A stretch of DNA of 37,803 nucleotides from Alphaproteobacteria bacterium. GTDB lineage: Bacteria; Pseudomonadota; Alphaproteobacteria; JACAEB01. This document shows, piece by piece, positions 1 to 8,389 of this stretch. The notes beneath the pieces were generated by a model, which saw only the letters and a list, made by a program, of their open reading frames with translations, searched no databases and had not been told where the DNA came from. Made by a program: the position numbers and the translations under genes. The DNA is taken from NCBI GenBank assembly GCA_013389075.1, contig JACAEB010000020.1:1-37803 (forward strand). Reading direction: 5' to 3'. Numbering within the stretch: position 1 is the stretch's first letter; every line of letters starts with the position of its first letter.

Positions 1-383
1 GGGCCGACCAGGGCCGCGAGCACGGCGACGAGCGCGCCCACCGCCAGAATCCCGTCGAGCGCTCCCGGACGCATGCGCACGGGCGCGCCGCCCCTTGCCT
101 CCGCCCTCAGGTCGTAATCGAGGAGGCCCAGCGCGGCGCCCGCCTCCGCAAGACCCTCCGGTGGCCGCGCCGGATCGGGAACGAGGATCACGGCGGTCGT
201 CGCATCGCCCCGCGGGGGCCTGCCGTCGGCATCGGTCAGAAGGCCGCGCCGCTGGTCCCAGCGCAAGACCGCGGACGGGCGCGCCGGCTCCCGCAGGAAG
301 ACGGCCGCGAGCTCGCCCGTCCACCAGCGCCACAGCCCGGCCGGGCCGCTTCCTGTCCCGCTCTGCCCCTGCTCGTCCGCCAC
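1..383 (-). CDS. Possible GspL/PilN-like secretion protein, 3' end outside window
   Basis: Read on the minus strand, a clean frame runs from a GTG at 383 to the window edge (127 codons visible, no stop). The product begins with a Trp-rich stretch (GLWRWWTGELAAVF, about residues 15-28), continues with a soluble segment rich in Arg and Asp, and reaches a hydrophobic segment at about residues 110-127 (ILAVGALVAVLAALVG) that looks like a membrane span. A Trp-rich start, soluble part and single span resemble the GspL/PilN inner-membrane platform protein of type II secretion, and the gene directly upstream is a prepilin peptidase. The assignment rests on layout and that neighbour, not on a decisive motif. 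No in-frame ATG exists upstream, and a GGGAGA lies about 13 bases before the GTG. The C-terminal part is not visible. Confidence 0.45.
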   Translation of the reverse strand, partial: MADEQGQSGTGSGPAGLWRWWTGELAAVFLREPARPSAVLRWDQRRGLLTDADGRPPRGDATTAVILVPDPARPPEGLAEAGAALGLLDYDLRAEARGGAPVRMRPGALDGILAVGALVAVLAALVG

Positions 384-418
384 CGCGCTCGCGCTCTCCC
401 TTGGGCCATCCGGCCGGA

Positions 419-1021
419 CTATAGCATCGGGCCGTAGAGCCAGTGGAGCCAGAAGGCGAGGCAGAGAAAGACCCCGAAGGGCAGCGGCGTGTCGGCGGCG
501 GGGCGGCGCCCCCCGAGCGCAAGCACCCCAAGGGCGGCAAGACCCGCGAGCGCCGCAAGGAGAACGAGTTCGGGCAGCGCCGCCGGACCGAGCCAGGCCC
601 CGGCCGCCGCGAGGAGCTTGGCGTCCCCGAGCCCGAGACCTGCGCGCCCGCGCAGGGCACGGTAGAGCCGGTCGATGGCCCAGAGCGCGAGAAATCCGCC
701 CAGCGCCGCGCCGGCATGGGAGAGCGCCATCTCCCGGCCCCCGCCCAGGGCGAGCAGGAGACCCGCCCCCGTCAGCGGCAGGGTGAGGAGATCGGGGAGC
801 CAGAAATGGCGCAGGTCGAGGAGGCCGAGGGCGAGCAGCATCGCCCCGAGGCCGAGCGTGAGGACAAGCTGCTCCGCCGGAACGACGAGCACCGACCAGA
901 GGCCCATGAAGGCGAGCCCGGCAAGACCGGCGCGCCAGAGCGGCGGATCATCCGCAAAAGCCTCGACAAGGGCCCGGATGCGCCCGGGCTCGGGGCCCGC
1001 CTCGGGGGCCGCCGGGCTCAA
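419..1021 (-). CDS. Short A24-type prepilin peptidase
   Basis: Inner-membrane aspartyl protease expected to cleave the leader of type IV pilin-like pseudopilins. The two catalytic Asp contexts are visible: LLDLRHFWLPD after the second membrane span, and GLGDAKLLAAAGAWLG, the GxGD-type motif. About five hydrophobic spans are present. With a TTG start at 1021 the protein has 200 residues; with the ATG at 907 it has 162. The TTG overlaps the TGA stop of the preceding dehydrogenase gene (TATTGA), which would allow translational coupling and keeps the first hydrophobic segment complete, so I favour it weakly. The family's usual length with an N-terminal methyltransferase domain is about 260 residues; that domain and its Cys pairs are absent, so this is the short, CpaA-like form. 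The possible GspL-like gene follows directly. Confidence 0.8.
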   Translation of the reverse strand: MSPAAPEAGPEPGRIRALVEAFADDPPLWRAGLAGLAFMGLWSVLVVPAEQLVLTLGLGAMLLALGLLDLRHFWLPDLLTLPLTGAGLLLALGGGREMALSHAGAALGGFLALWAIDRLYRALRGRAGLGLGDAKLLAAAGAWLGPAALPELVLLAALAGLAALGVLALGGRRPAADTPLPFGVFLCLAFWLHWLYGPML

Positions 1022-1971
1022 TAGCCCCGCATCCGGTCGACCGCCGTCCGCACGGTCTGGCCTGCCTCGAGGCGGCGGACGTTCTCGGCAAAGACGGCGA
1101 CGGAGGCATCGAGATGGCCGGGAAAGCCCCCCGCCACATGCGGCGTCAGCACGAGATTGGGAGTCTCCCAGAGCGGGCTGTCGGGGGGCAGCGGCTCGCG
1201 CTCGGCGACATCGAGCGCCGCGCAGGCGAGGCGCCGCTCGACCAGCGCCGCGGCGAGGGCCGCCTCGTCCACCACCCCGCCCCGGCCCAGATTGATGAAG
1301 GACGCCGTCTTCTTCATGGCGCCGAGGATGTCCGAGCCGATGAGCCCGCGCGTCGCCTCGGTCAGCGGCAGGAGGCAGACGAGCACGTCGGCCTCGGCCG
1401 CGACACGCGCCGTGTCGCCCGCGCCGTGGACCGCCTCCACATGGGCCACGGGCCGCGGTGTGCTCCGCGTGCCGATGACGCGCATGCCGAGTGCGGCCGC
1501 CTTGCGCGCCAGCGCCTCCCCGATGCGGCCGAGCCCCAGAATGCCGAGCGTGGTCTGCCGCGCGTCCCCCGGCAGGAAGGGGCGCCAGAGCCGGTCCCGC
1601 TGGGCCGTGGCGGCCCAGGGCAGGCGCTTGATCATCATCAGCACGAGGGCGAGCGCGAAATCGCTCATCGGCTCGACCGAGATCCCGGCCGAGTTCGCGA
1701 ACACGGCTTCCGGCCTCAACCCGTCGAGCGGATAGAGGTGGTCGACCCCGGCCCCCGGCGCCTGGAGGAGACGAAGCCTGCGCGCCCGGCCCCATTGCCC
1801 GGAGGGCGGCTTGAGCGCGAGGAGATAGCTCACCTCCGGCAGGCCGTCGGTGAAGGGCCCGGGCGCGTCCCAGAGGATGACGGGCCGGTCCGGAAAGGCC
1901 GCCTCGAGCGCCGCCTTCATGTGCGCGGCATAGGCGGAATAGACGTGAACCGGAGGCGGCGTCGGCGGCAC
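1018..1971 (-). CDS. NAD(P)-dependent 2-hydroxyacid dehydrogenase, GhrA-like
   Basis: Predicted cytosolic reductase interconverting 2-oxoacids such as glyoxylate or hydroxypyruvate with 2-hydroxyacids. The 317-residue length is normal for the GhrA branch. Seen in the sequence: the dinucleotide-binding motif GLGRIGEALARKAAALG followed by a basic patch (TRSTPRP), which favours NADPH; the family signature around INLGRGGVVDEAAL with the substrate-binding Arg region; a catalytic Glu in AEREPLPPDSPLW; and the catalytic His in LTPHVAGGFPGH. The start is a GTG at 1971, supported by CAGGAG eight bases upstream; the nearby ATG at 1978 is in another frame. It follows the MarR gene by 36 bases and overlaps the peptidase start by four bases, so the three may share a transcript although they have no obvious functional link. 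Confidence 0.88.
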   Translation of the reverse strand: MPPTPPPVHVYSAYAAHMKAALEAAFPDRPVILWDAPGPFTDGLPEVSYLLALKPPSGQWGRARRLRLLQAPGAGVDHLYPLDGLRPEAVFANSAGISVEPMSDFALALVLMMIKRLPWAATAQRDRLWRPFLPGDARQTTLGILGLGRIGEALARKAAALGMRVIGTRSTPRPVAHVEAVHGAGDTARVAAEADVLVCLLPLTEATRGLIGSDILGAMKKTASFINLGRGGVVDEAALAAALVERRLACAALDVAEREPLPPDSPLWETPNLVLTPHVAGGFPGHLDASVAVFAENVRRLEAGQTVRTAVDRMRGY

Positions 1972-2007
1972 CGGACATACTCCTGTCAGTTCGGGCAGAA
2001 CCTTGGC

Positions 2008-2487
2008 CTATTCGGCCGCACAGGGATCCGGAGCGCAAGGCCCCCGCCGCGCGCAGGCGCCAGCGTCCGGGGCAGCCACCGGGGCGGGGGCGGGATCGGC
2101 CCATTCGAAGGCGCGCGCCATCCACTGGGCCCGGTCGGGTCCCACGAGCGCCCCGACCGATTCGGCGAGCTGCTCCTCGAATCGGGACATGAGCTGACAC
2201 CCGGCTTCCGTTAGGCTCAGACGGGAGGAGCGCCCGTCGGTCGGGTCGGCATCCCGCCGAATGAGGCCGCGATCCTCGAGCTGCTGGATCTGCGGCGTGA
2301 TGGACGGCTTTTTCACCATGGTCCGGGCGGCCAGCTCGACGGCGCGGCGCGGCCCTTCCCGCATGAGCAGGAGGAGACGATACTGTGCGAGTGTCAGTTC
2401 GCTGTCCCGGGCGAGGGCTTCGACGTCCCGAAAGAGCACCACGAGGCTACGAACCGTTCGGACCATACTCCGATCGGGCAAGGTCAC
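2008..2487 (-). CDS. MarR-family transcriptional regulator
   Basis: Dimeric winged-helix DNA-binding protein of 159 residues. The central part shows the MarR pattern: LTLAQYRLLLLMREGP, then VELAARTMVKKPSITPQIQQ as the recognition helix, the wing with DRGLIRRDADPTDGRSSRLSLTE (Asp and Arg of the DPTDGR wing tip), and a C-terminal dimerisation helix. The tail after about residue 130 is rich in Pro, Ala and Cys (four Cys), longer than usual and probably disordered. The start is GTG 2487; an in-frame ATG at 2466 with CGGAG two bases before it is a poorer alternative. It is divergent from the secreted GH43-like gene, and two short dyads in the shared upstream region are candidate operators. The ligand cannot be predicted. 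Confidence 0.88.
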   Translation of the reverse strand: MTLPDRSMVRTVRSLVVLFRDVEALARDSELTLAQYRLLLLMREGPRRAVELAARTMVKKPSITPQIQQLEDRGLIRRDADPTDGRSSRLSLTEAGCQLMSRFEEQLAESVGALVGPDRAQWMARAFEWADPAPAPVAAPDAGACARRGPCAPDPCAAE

Positions 2488-2508
2488 ACCTCTCAGGCTG
2501 GATTGATT

Positions 2509-2535
2509 TTGTTCAACAAGAAGGGAATGCTTCCC
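2509..2535. promoter_or_regulatory. Two dyads between marR and the divergent gene
   Basis: The 79-base gap between the MarR start and the divergent GH43-like start carries two inverted repeats: TTGTTCAACAA at 2509-2519 (five-base arms, one-base centre) and GGGAATGCTTCCC at 2523-2535 (five-base arms, three-base centre). Small AT-rich dyads in a divergent gap are typical of MarR autoregulation, so these are candidate operators. No convincing -35/-10 pair was found for either direction. Confidence 0.4.
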
Positions 2536-2566
2536 GGATGAGAAGCGCCATAGACGAGTCCTTATC

Positions 2567-3676
2567 GTGAAGAGCTGTCGTTACGTCAAGCCACCCGTTA
2601 AGCACAGTGTTCGAACCACGCTGGCCAGGGGGATCGATTTGCTCGGTCTATCCGCCGCCCTGCTGGCGTTTTGGGCAGCCTTCGGGAGCGCCGTGGCAGA
2701 GGATGCCGATTGCATGAAAATCACGCGGCTGGGGGACGGCCCGATCATCCGGCCGGAGATGGACGCCCGCATGGGCCCCAACATTCAGGGGCCCTCGCTC
2801 ATCCGCGTCCCCGACTGGGTTCCCGATCCTCTGGGCCGCTACTATCTCTATTTCGCCGACCACAAGGGGACCTATATCCGCCTCGCCTATGCCGATGCCG
2901 TGGCGGGGCCCTGGACGGTGCATCCCCCGGGCAGCCTTCAACTCGCCCAGTCGGGCTTTCCGACCGAGGCGCCGGCGCTGCCCGAGGGCAAGCCCCTGCC
3001 CGACCGCGCGCCCCGCGCGCCCGGCGTCCCGAGCCCCTATGACGATCAGGTGATCCCGCACATCGCCTCGCCCGACGCCCATGTGGACGAGGATGGCCGG
3101 CGCATCCTGCTCTACTATCACGGGCTCGAGGCGTTCGGCCTTCAGGTCACGCGCGTCGCGGTCTCGACCGACGGGCTCGCCTTCACCGCCCAGCCGCAGA
3201 TTCTCGGCCATCCCTATTTCCGGGTCGTCCGGCACGAGGGGGTCAGCTATGCCCTCGCCATGCCCGGCATCCTCTACCGGTCCGAGGACGGGCTCACGGG
3301 CTGGAGCGCGGGACCCGTCCTCTTTCCCGCGACCATGCGCCATTCGGCGCTCCTCAAGCGGGGCGACACGCTCCACGTGTTCTGGACCGAGGCGGGCGAC
3401 GCGCCCGAGCGGATCTGGGTGTCGCGGATCGCGATGGTGGGACCGTGGACCGAATGGCGCGCCTCGGAGCGCGTCGAACTGATGCGGCCGGAGCTCCCCT
3501 ACGAGGGCGCGCTCGAACCCGTCGCCCCCTCCCATCGCAGCGCCGTCACCCACCCGGTGAACCAGCTCCGCGATCCGGCCATTTTCGAGGAGGACGGGCG
3601 CGTCTACCTCCTCTATGCGGTGGCCGGCGAGAGCGGCCTCGCCCTCGCCGAGATCGACATGTCGGCCTGCCGCTGA
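2567..3676 (+). CDS. Secreted GH43-like five-bladed propeller protein
   Basis: Predicted exported protein of 369 residues. A basic N-terminus and hydrophobic segment (LLGLSAALLAFWAAFGSAVAE, roughly residues 25-45) look like a signal peptide cut after AVA. The rest shows repeated blade motifs of the GH43/GH32-type five-bladed beta-propeller: GRYYLYFADHKGTYIRLAYAD, IASPDAHVDEDGRRILLYYHG, and near the end RDPAIFEEDGRVYLLYAVAG, each of the DP-x-hydrophobic...YLYY kind. Conserved acidic residues in SPDAHVD and LRDPAIF are candidates for the catalytic or substrate-stabilising Asp. The start is GTG 2567; later TTG codons would remove the positive charges of the signal peptide. True glycosidase activity is uncertain, since the fold also occurs in non-enzymes. 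It is divergent from marR. Confidence 0.6.
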   Translation: MKSCRYVKPPVKHSVRTTLARGIDLLGLSAALLAFWAAFGSAVAEDADCMKITRLGDGPIIRPEMDARMGPNIQGPSLIRVPDWVPDPLGRYYLYFADHKGTYIRLAYADAVAGPWTVHPPGSLQLAQSGFPTEAPALPEGKPLPDRAPRAPGVPSPYDDQVIPHIASPDAHVDEDGRRILLYYHGLEAFGLQVTRVAVSTDGLAFTAQPQILGHPYFRVVRHEGVSYALAMPGILYRSEDGLTGWSAGPVLFPATMRHSALLKRGDTLHVFWTEAGDAPERIWVSRIAMVGPWTEWRASERVELMRPELPYEGALEPVAPSHRSAVTHPVNQLRDPAIFEEDGRVYLLYAVAGESGLALAEIDMSACR

Positions 3677-3705
3677 AAAAAAGCCCGCCGGCAGGGCCGG
3701 CGGGC
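3676..3705 (-). terminator. Intrinsic terminator, minus orientation
   Basis: Perfect ten-base arms GCCCGCCGGC (3683-3692) and GCCGGCGGGC (3696-3705) enclose a three-base loop. The seven A residues at 3676-3682 become a U-run for minus-strand transcription, so it is an intrinsic terminator in that direction. It abuts the stop codon of the plus-strand GH43-like gene, where the hairpin may also help stop or protect that transcript, though no U-run follows on the plus strand. Confidence 0.75.
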
Positions 3706-3840
3706 CAGGCAATACGCCGCCCGCAAGAGAACGGGCAGCGCGGGAGGACTCGAGGCGTGGCGGCGAGCGCACGCCACGCGAATCTGAAAGGCACCGGAGC
3801 CTTGATGCCGAAAGGCCAACCCGATCTGCCACCGGGCTTT
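3677..3840 (-). ncRNA. Candidate minus-strand structured small RNA
   Basis: No convincing gene fills 3677-4026, but the minus strand has the layout of a small-RNA gene. From 5' to 3' on that strand there are: a TATACA -10-like box at about 3863-3868 with TGGATT 17 bases upstream; a hairpin 3788-3803 (AAGGC/GCCTT); a hairpin 3755-3779 with an eight-pair stem (GCGTGGCG/CGCCACGC); a hairpin 3719-3736 (GCCCG/CGGGC); and a ten-pair intrinsic terminator followed by seven U residues. An RNA of about 165 nt would result. The sequence lacks hallmarks of SRP RNA, 6S RNA, tmRNA or RNase P that I could recognise. The 5' end is an estimate, and hairpins are common in GC-rich DNA; the strongest part is the oriented terminator with no minus-strand protein gene in front of it. 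Confidence 0.42.
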
Positions 3841-4026
3841 GAGCAACGTATTAATTCAAGTGTATAGCAGGGCGCTCGACGGAAATCCACAGCCCTCGAT
3901 GCGACAATCGCGCGCTTGGGCGCACGCACCTTCGCTCCTAAGGTCGACCTGTCGAAGAGCCCTGGCCCGGCCCTGCCGAGAAGACGACAGGCGCGACACG
4001 TCCAGTGCAGCGAGGGAGGTTGCGCG

Positions 4027-5526
4027 ATGGGAGGCAGCATGCCGGCAAAGACCCGTGCCGCGGCCGAGCCGGCCGAACATTTCGACGTGCTCATCGCCGG
4101 CGCCGGCATTTCGGGCATCGGCCTTGCCTACCACCTCACCCGTCAGTGTCCTGATCGCACCTTTCTCGTTCTCGAGGCACATGAGAGCTATGGCGGGACA
4201 TGGCTCATCCATCGCTATCCCGGCATCCGCTCGGACAGCGATCTGCACACCTTCGGCTACCGCTTCAAGCCCTGGTCGGGCCCGCCCATCGCCACAGCCG
4301 CCGAGATTCTCGCCTATATGGGCGAGGTGATCGAGGAGAACGCTCTCGGCGATCACATCCGCTACCGGCACCGGATCGTGCATGCCGACTGGAGCTCCCG
4401 CGAGGCCCGCTGGACGGTGATCGCCGAGCGGCCCGACGGCTCGCGCAGCACCTTCACCGCCGGGTTCTTCATCGGCGCCCTCGGCTATTACGAGCAGGAC
4501 AAAGGGTATACGCCCGAGTGGCCCGGCATGGCGTCATTCCGTGGGCGGATCGTCCATCCGCAGACCTGGCCCGAGGATCTCGACTTCGCAGGCAAGCGCG
4601 TCATCGTCATCGGATCGGGCGCGACCGCGGCCACGCTCGTGCCCGCCATCGCCGGGCAAACGGCCCACGTCACGCTCGTCCAGCGCTCGCCCACCTACTT
4701 CAAGACCGGACGCAACGAGATCGAGCTCGCGACGCTTCTGCGCGAACGTTCGATTCCGGAGGCCTGGATCCACGAGATCGTCCGGCGCGGCATCCTGCAC
4801 GAGCAGGCGAAGTTCGTCGCCCGCGCGAAGGCCGAGCCCGAGACGGTCAGGGACGAACTTCTCGCCGATGTGCGCGCGAACCTGCCCGAGGATTATGACG
4901 TCGGCAGACATTTCACGCCGCGCTACAGGCCCTGGCAGCAGCGGATCGCGTTCGTACCCGACGCGGACCTCTTCAAGGGCATTGCCGCCGGCAAGGCGAG
5001 CGTCGTGACGGACACGATCGAACGCTTCACCGAACGGGGCCTGATCCTGTCATCGGGAACCGAGATCGAGGCGGACATCATCGTCACGGCGACGGGATTC
5101 AATCTCTCCGTGCTCGGCGACATCCCCTTCACCGTGGATGGCGACCCGGTCGATCTCTCGCAAACGCTGACCTATCGCGGCTTCATGTTCACCGGTCTTC
5201 CCAACCTCGTGTGGATCTTCGGCTATTTCCGTGCCAGCTGGACCTTGCGCGTCGATCTTCTCGGCGATCTCATCTGCCGTCTGCTCAATCACATGAAGGC
5301 GAAAGGCGCGCGCGCGGTGGAGGTGGCCCCGCCCGAGGGTCTTGCCCTGAAGCGGCTGCCCTGGGCGGACACGGAGGATTTCAATCCCAACTATCTCCTG
5401 CGCCGCCTCGACCGCATGCCCCGCCGCGGTGATCACCCCGACTGGCAGCACACGCAGGACTACTGGCGCGAGAAGGATGAATTGCCCGCCATCGATCTCG
5501 ACGGTCCGGCTTTCGTCTATCGCTGA
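4027..5526 (+). CDS. Baeyer-Villiger-type flavin monooxygenase
   Basis: FAD- and NADPH-dependent monooxygenase expected to insert oxygen next to a ketone, giving an ester or lactone; cytosolic, 499 residues. Motifs in order: the FAD-binding GAGISGIGLAYHL near the N-terminus; GGTWLIHRYPGIRSDSDLHTF; the full Baeyer-Villiger fingerprint F-x-G-x3-H-x3-W-P as FRGRIVHPQTWP; the NADPH-binding GSGATAATL; and TATGFNL before the C-terminal domain. The ATG at 4027 is chosen because GGGAGG lies eight bases upstream and it directly precedes the domain; an ATG at 3916 in the same frame would add 37 residues without similarity to the fold. It ends convergent with the DUF3604 gene, overlapping by ten bases. 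No ketone-forming partner is adjacent, so the substrate is open. Confidence 0.9.
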   Translation: MGGSMPAKTRAAAEPAEHFDVLIAGAGISGIGLAYHLTRQCPDRTFLVLEAHESYGGTWLIHRYPGIRSDSDLHTFGYRFKPWSGPPIATAAEILAYMGEVIEENALGDHIRYRHRIVHADWSSREARWTVIAERPDGSRSTFTAGFFIGALGYYEQDKGYTPEWPGMASFRGRIVHPQTWPEDLDFAGKRVIVIGSGATAATLVPAIAGQTAHVTLVQRSPTYFKTGRNEIELATLLRERSIPEAWIHEIVRRGILHEQAKFVARAKAEPETVRDELLADVRANLPEDYDVGRHFTPRYRPWQQRIAFVPDADLFKGIAAGKASVVTDTIERFTERGLILSSGTEIEADIIVTATGFNLSVLGDIPFTVDGDPVDLSQTLTYRGFMFTGLPNLVWIFGYFRASWTLRVDLLGDLICRLLNHMKAKGARAVEVAPPEGLALKRLPWADTEDFNPNYLLRRLDRMPRRGDHPDWQHTQDYWREKDELPAIDLDGPAFVYR

Positions 5527-8129
5527 TCCGCCGAGCTGCCGGGGCGCCGGTCGATCCAGATGGGGCTCGACCAGGCAAGGCCGCCATCCGCCTGCTTTAT
5601 CCGCACATAATAGGTGTCGCCGGGCCGCGTCCGGGACGCATCCTCGAAGCGGAAGGCGCGATCCCAGCTGTCGGGCGTGGTGTACCAGCCGACCCGGATG
5701 AGGTCGGTGTTCGCCCCAGCCGGCACTTCGATCTGCACCGGCCCGTCGTCGAGCGCCGACAGGGCGATCTCCCTGACGATCGGCTGGGGCTCACCGCGCG
5801 GCCTGAGATCGAGCTGAAGGCGCGCGTCCGGACCTGCATCCTTCAGACGCGCGAGCGCGAAGTTCCATGTGCCGCGTGTGCGGATGGCGAGTTCGCCCGT
5901 ATTGCGGTCGGTCTGGCTCACGCCCGCTTCCGGCGTATGCGGATCCTCCGGATGCGGTGCATGGAAGTCCTCGAGCGTGACGCCCTCGAAACGCGCGCTT
6001 CCGCGCCAGATGCGCCAGGCGCGGGACGGCACATGGCGCTCCTGCGGATCGGCCTCGGAGAAGAAGGCGATCTGCAGCAGCTTCTCCTCGCCTGCGCGGG
6101 GCCCTGTGTAGGAGATCGTTTCGATCTCCTGCCCATTCTTCACGATACTGATGGACTCGATGGGAGCCGACCCGACGACCTCGCCTTCGACCAGCACCGG
6201 GGAGCCGGCCGGCGCGATGCCGCCCATGCCGGTCCCGTTGACGGACACGTCGAGAATGATCCGTGCCCCGTTGGTGGCGTAGGCCGCCCTCTCCCGCATG
6301 GCATCGAAGATCATGTCCCGGTCATGTTCGGGCGCAAGGACCGCCGCAAGTCCGCCCCGGCTCGGAAGGACAGGCCTGTCCTTGCGCTCGACCCGGATTC
6401 CGGGATGGCCGATATGGTTGTCGCTGGCTCCGATGAACCCGACAGGATGGCCTTCCTGCAGATAGCGGCGCCCCAGCCATTCGAAGGTCCCGTGCTCGGA
6501 CACGATCTCGATCAGACGCTCGACGTCGGGATCGGACACCATCCAGTCCCCGGGATTGTGTGCATGCGGAATGACGATGACGTCCTCGGGGTCGTTTTCC
6601 GCCTTCAGTCGCTCGAAGAGCTCGGGAAGCCGCGGTGCCCGCTGCCGTTCGACGCGCCTGCGCCCGTCATTGGTCCGGAACGCCACATTGTGGTGGCCGC
6701 CAAGATCGGGGGGCGCGGTGTATTCATAGCCGAGATAGACGGCAAATCCGGGGCCGTCCCAGCGTTGCGCCGCATCGACCAGCACATCCCATTCCTGATC
6801 GTCCATCCAGAGGTCGTGTTCGCTGAGAACGGCGAAATCGAGCCGCGCATCGTCACGGGCGAAGCTGTAATAGCCATCGACCGTCCCGTTGCCCTCGGCA
6901 AAGCCCGTATGTCCGTGGGTTTCACCCCAGAAGACCCGCGCGCGCGGAGCCTGCGCCACGAGAATGGGCGTGACCCATCCCTCGATCGCTCCGTCCACGG
7001 AGCGGATGCGGATATGGTGCGGACCCGGCTCGGTCAGCCCGATCTCGATGCGATCGAGGGTCGGCGCGCCGGCCTTCGTCGTCGCGATCGTGGCACCGCC
7101 GCTTTCCAGCACATAGGCCGGAGCGGAGCCGCTCGCCCGGTTGCGGAAGACGTCCTCGGTGCGGATGGTCAGCTCGAAGCGCTCCCCAGGTCGGACGATC
7201 GCCGGCGCGAATCCCGCGACACGCGAGGGGCTCGCCCCTCCGATCTCGAAGGGAACCTCCTTGAGCGGAAAGATCGGCCCTGCCTCCTCGAGGCGCACCC
7301 AGACCCGCAGGCGAAGGCCGTCGGTCGAGAAGCTGGGCACCCTGTAGCCCGGCGACCCCTGGCTCGTGTCTCCGAGCGTCAGCGTGACCCTGTCGCCCGG
7401 TCCGAGCTGGCCCGACCTCACCCTGAAGAAGGGTTGCGGCACGTCGACACCCCCGAGCATGCCCGAGAACGTGCCGGAGAACGGATGGGTCGTCACTTCG
7501 AACTCGACATCCGGATTGGAGCTCGACACGCTCAGATAGTTCGGTGCCGCGGGATCCGTCGTCTGATAATCCGTCCGCGCGGCAAAGACGCGCGGGGTGA
7601 ACATGAGCCCGCCGCCTGGCCGGATCGGGCTCGCCCCGACCGTGTAGGTCTGCGCCAGCGTTGCGTAGCCATCCGCCGCGAAGGGTCCAGTATCGTCGGA
7701 GGAGAGAGCACCGATGGCGTCGGGATTGGCTTCGCGGAAGGTCATCTCCCGAACGAGGTCGTCGATGCCGGCATAGGCGGCGGTGCCCGCGGGGGACCTG
7801 CCGCGCGCACCCTGATCGATGATCGAGGAGACGACGCTTGGCAGGTCGGGGTGAATCTCCCACCCCTGTTGCGCGAAGCGATTGGCCCAGGCGTAGAGGG
7901 TTTGCGCCCGCTCGACGAGCGTATTTGCGCTGGTGGGCGCACGGTCGAGCGCCGCCTTCAGGCTCTCGACCTCCTGCCGCAGATCGGCGGAGAGATAATC
8001 GTCCGCCCGCTCACCCGCGGAGGGTCCGGGCCCGGACCAGACGGCAAGGCCAAGCGCGGCCAGAAGGCCCAAGGCGGCGATCAGCCCCATCCCGCGCCCC
8101 TGCGACCAACGCCCTGTCAGCATGCGCAT
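5517..8129 (-). CDS. Large DUF3604 protein with N-terminal extension
   Basis: Predicted exported or membrane-anchored protein of 870 residues. A hydrophobic segment (GLIAALGLLAALGLAVW) at about residues 15-31 is a signal anchor or signal peptide. Residues of about 35-400 form an all-beta-looking extension without a motif I recognise. From about residue 401 the DUF3604 domain starts with WGETHGHTG, then SEHDLWMDDQEW, IPHAHNPGDW and GASDNHIGHPG: His and Asp clusters like the metal site of PHP/amidohydrolase-type enzymes. The tail ends with SPIWIDRR, like the SPIWI end of the second DUF3604 protein at 25261. Usual family length is near 600, so the N-terminal part is unusual. The ATG at 8129 is chosen over 8192 because it places a basic, hydrophobic leader at the start. 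The biochemical activity of DUF3604 is not known to me. Confidence 0.85.
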   Translation of the reverse strand: MRMLTGRWSQGRGMGLIAALGLLAALGLAVWSGPGPSAGERADDYLSADLRQEVESLKAALDRAPTSANTLVERAQTLYAWANRFAQQGWEIHPDLPSVVSSIIDQGARGRSPAGTAAYAGIDDLVREMTFREANPDAIGALSSDDTGPFAADGYATLAQTYTVGASPIRPGGGLMFTPRVFAARTDYQTTDPAAPNYLSVSSSNPDVEFEVTTHPFSGTFSGMLGGVDVPQPFFRVRSGQLGPGDRVTLTLGDTSQGSPGYRVPSFSTDGLRLRVWVRLEEAGPIFPLKEVPFEIGGASPSRVAGFAPAIVRPGERFELTIRTEDVFRNRASGSAPAYVLESGGATIATTKAGAPTLDRIEIGLTEPGPHHIRIRSVDGAIEGWVTPILVAQAPRARVFWGETHGHTGFAEGNGTVDGYYSFARDDARLDFAVLSEHDLWMDDQEWDVLVDAAQRWDGPGFAVYLGYEYTAPPDLGGHHNVAFRTNDGRRRVERQRAPRLPELFERLKAENDPEDVIVIPHAHNPGDWMVSDPDVERLIEIVSEHGTFEWLGRRYLQEGHPVGFIGASDNHIGHPGIRVERKDRPVLPSRGGLAAVLAPEHDRDMIFDAMRERAAYATNGARIILDVSVNGTGMGGIAPAGSPVLVEGEVVGSAPIESISIVKNGQEIETISYTGPRAGEEKLLQIAFFSEADPQERHVPSRAWRIWRGSARFEGVTLEDFHAPHPEDPHTPEAGVSQTDRNTGELAIRTRGTWNFALARLKDAGPDARLQLDLRPRGEPQPIVREIALSALDDGPVQIEVPAGANTDLIRVGWYTTPDSWDRAFRFEDASRTRPGDTYYVRIKQADGGLAWSSPIWIDRRPGSSADQR

Positions 8130-8389
8130 TTCCCCCACTCCCTGAGCTTTGCCTCGCTGCACGCCCGAGGCGGGGCCGGGCCAGAATGTCACAACTTCTG
8201 GTCAATGGTGGTGTAACGGAAGGCATGGCCCGGACCCTGCGGCAGCCGGATGGGGCTACTCCAGGCGCCGATACCCGCCGGGTTGCACAACGGGGAGCCG
8301 GAGACCTAGAGTCGCCCGGAGAAGAGCGCGGCCGGCAGGATCTGACGGTTCGGACCGCGCCATGAAGGCTGGATCAGGGAGGATCTGTC

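Noticed and set aside
1022-2200. N-terminal extension of the prepilin peptidase frame up to 2200
   Set aside because: It overlaps the whole 2-hydroxyacid dehydrogenase gene in another frame and has Arg/Gly-rich shadow sequence; only the part after 1021 is membrane-like.
5937-8216. Open frame of 759 codons on the plus strand opposite the DUF3604 gene
   Set aside because: It mirrors the minus-strand gene, has Arg/Pro/Gly-rich low-complexity content and no family motif; long antisense frames are expected in GC-rich DNA.
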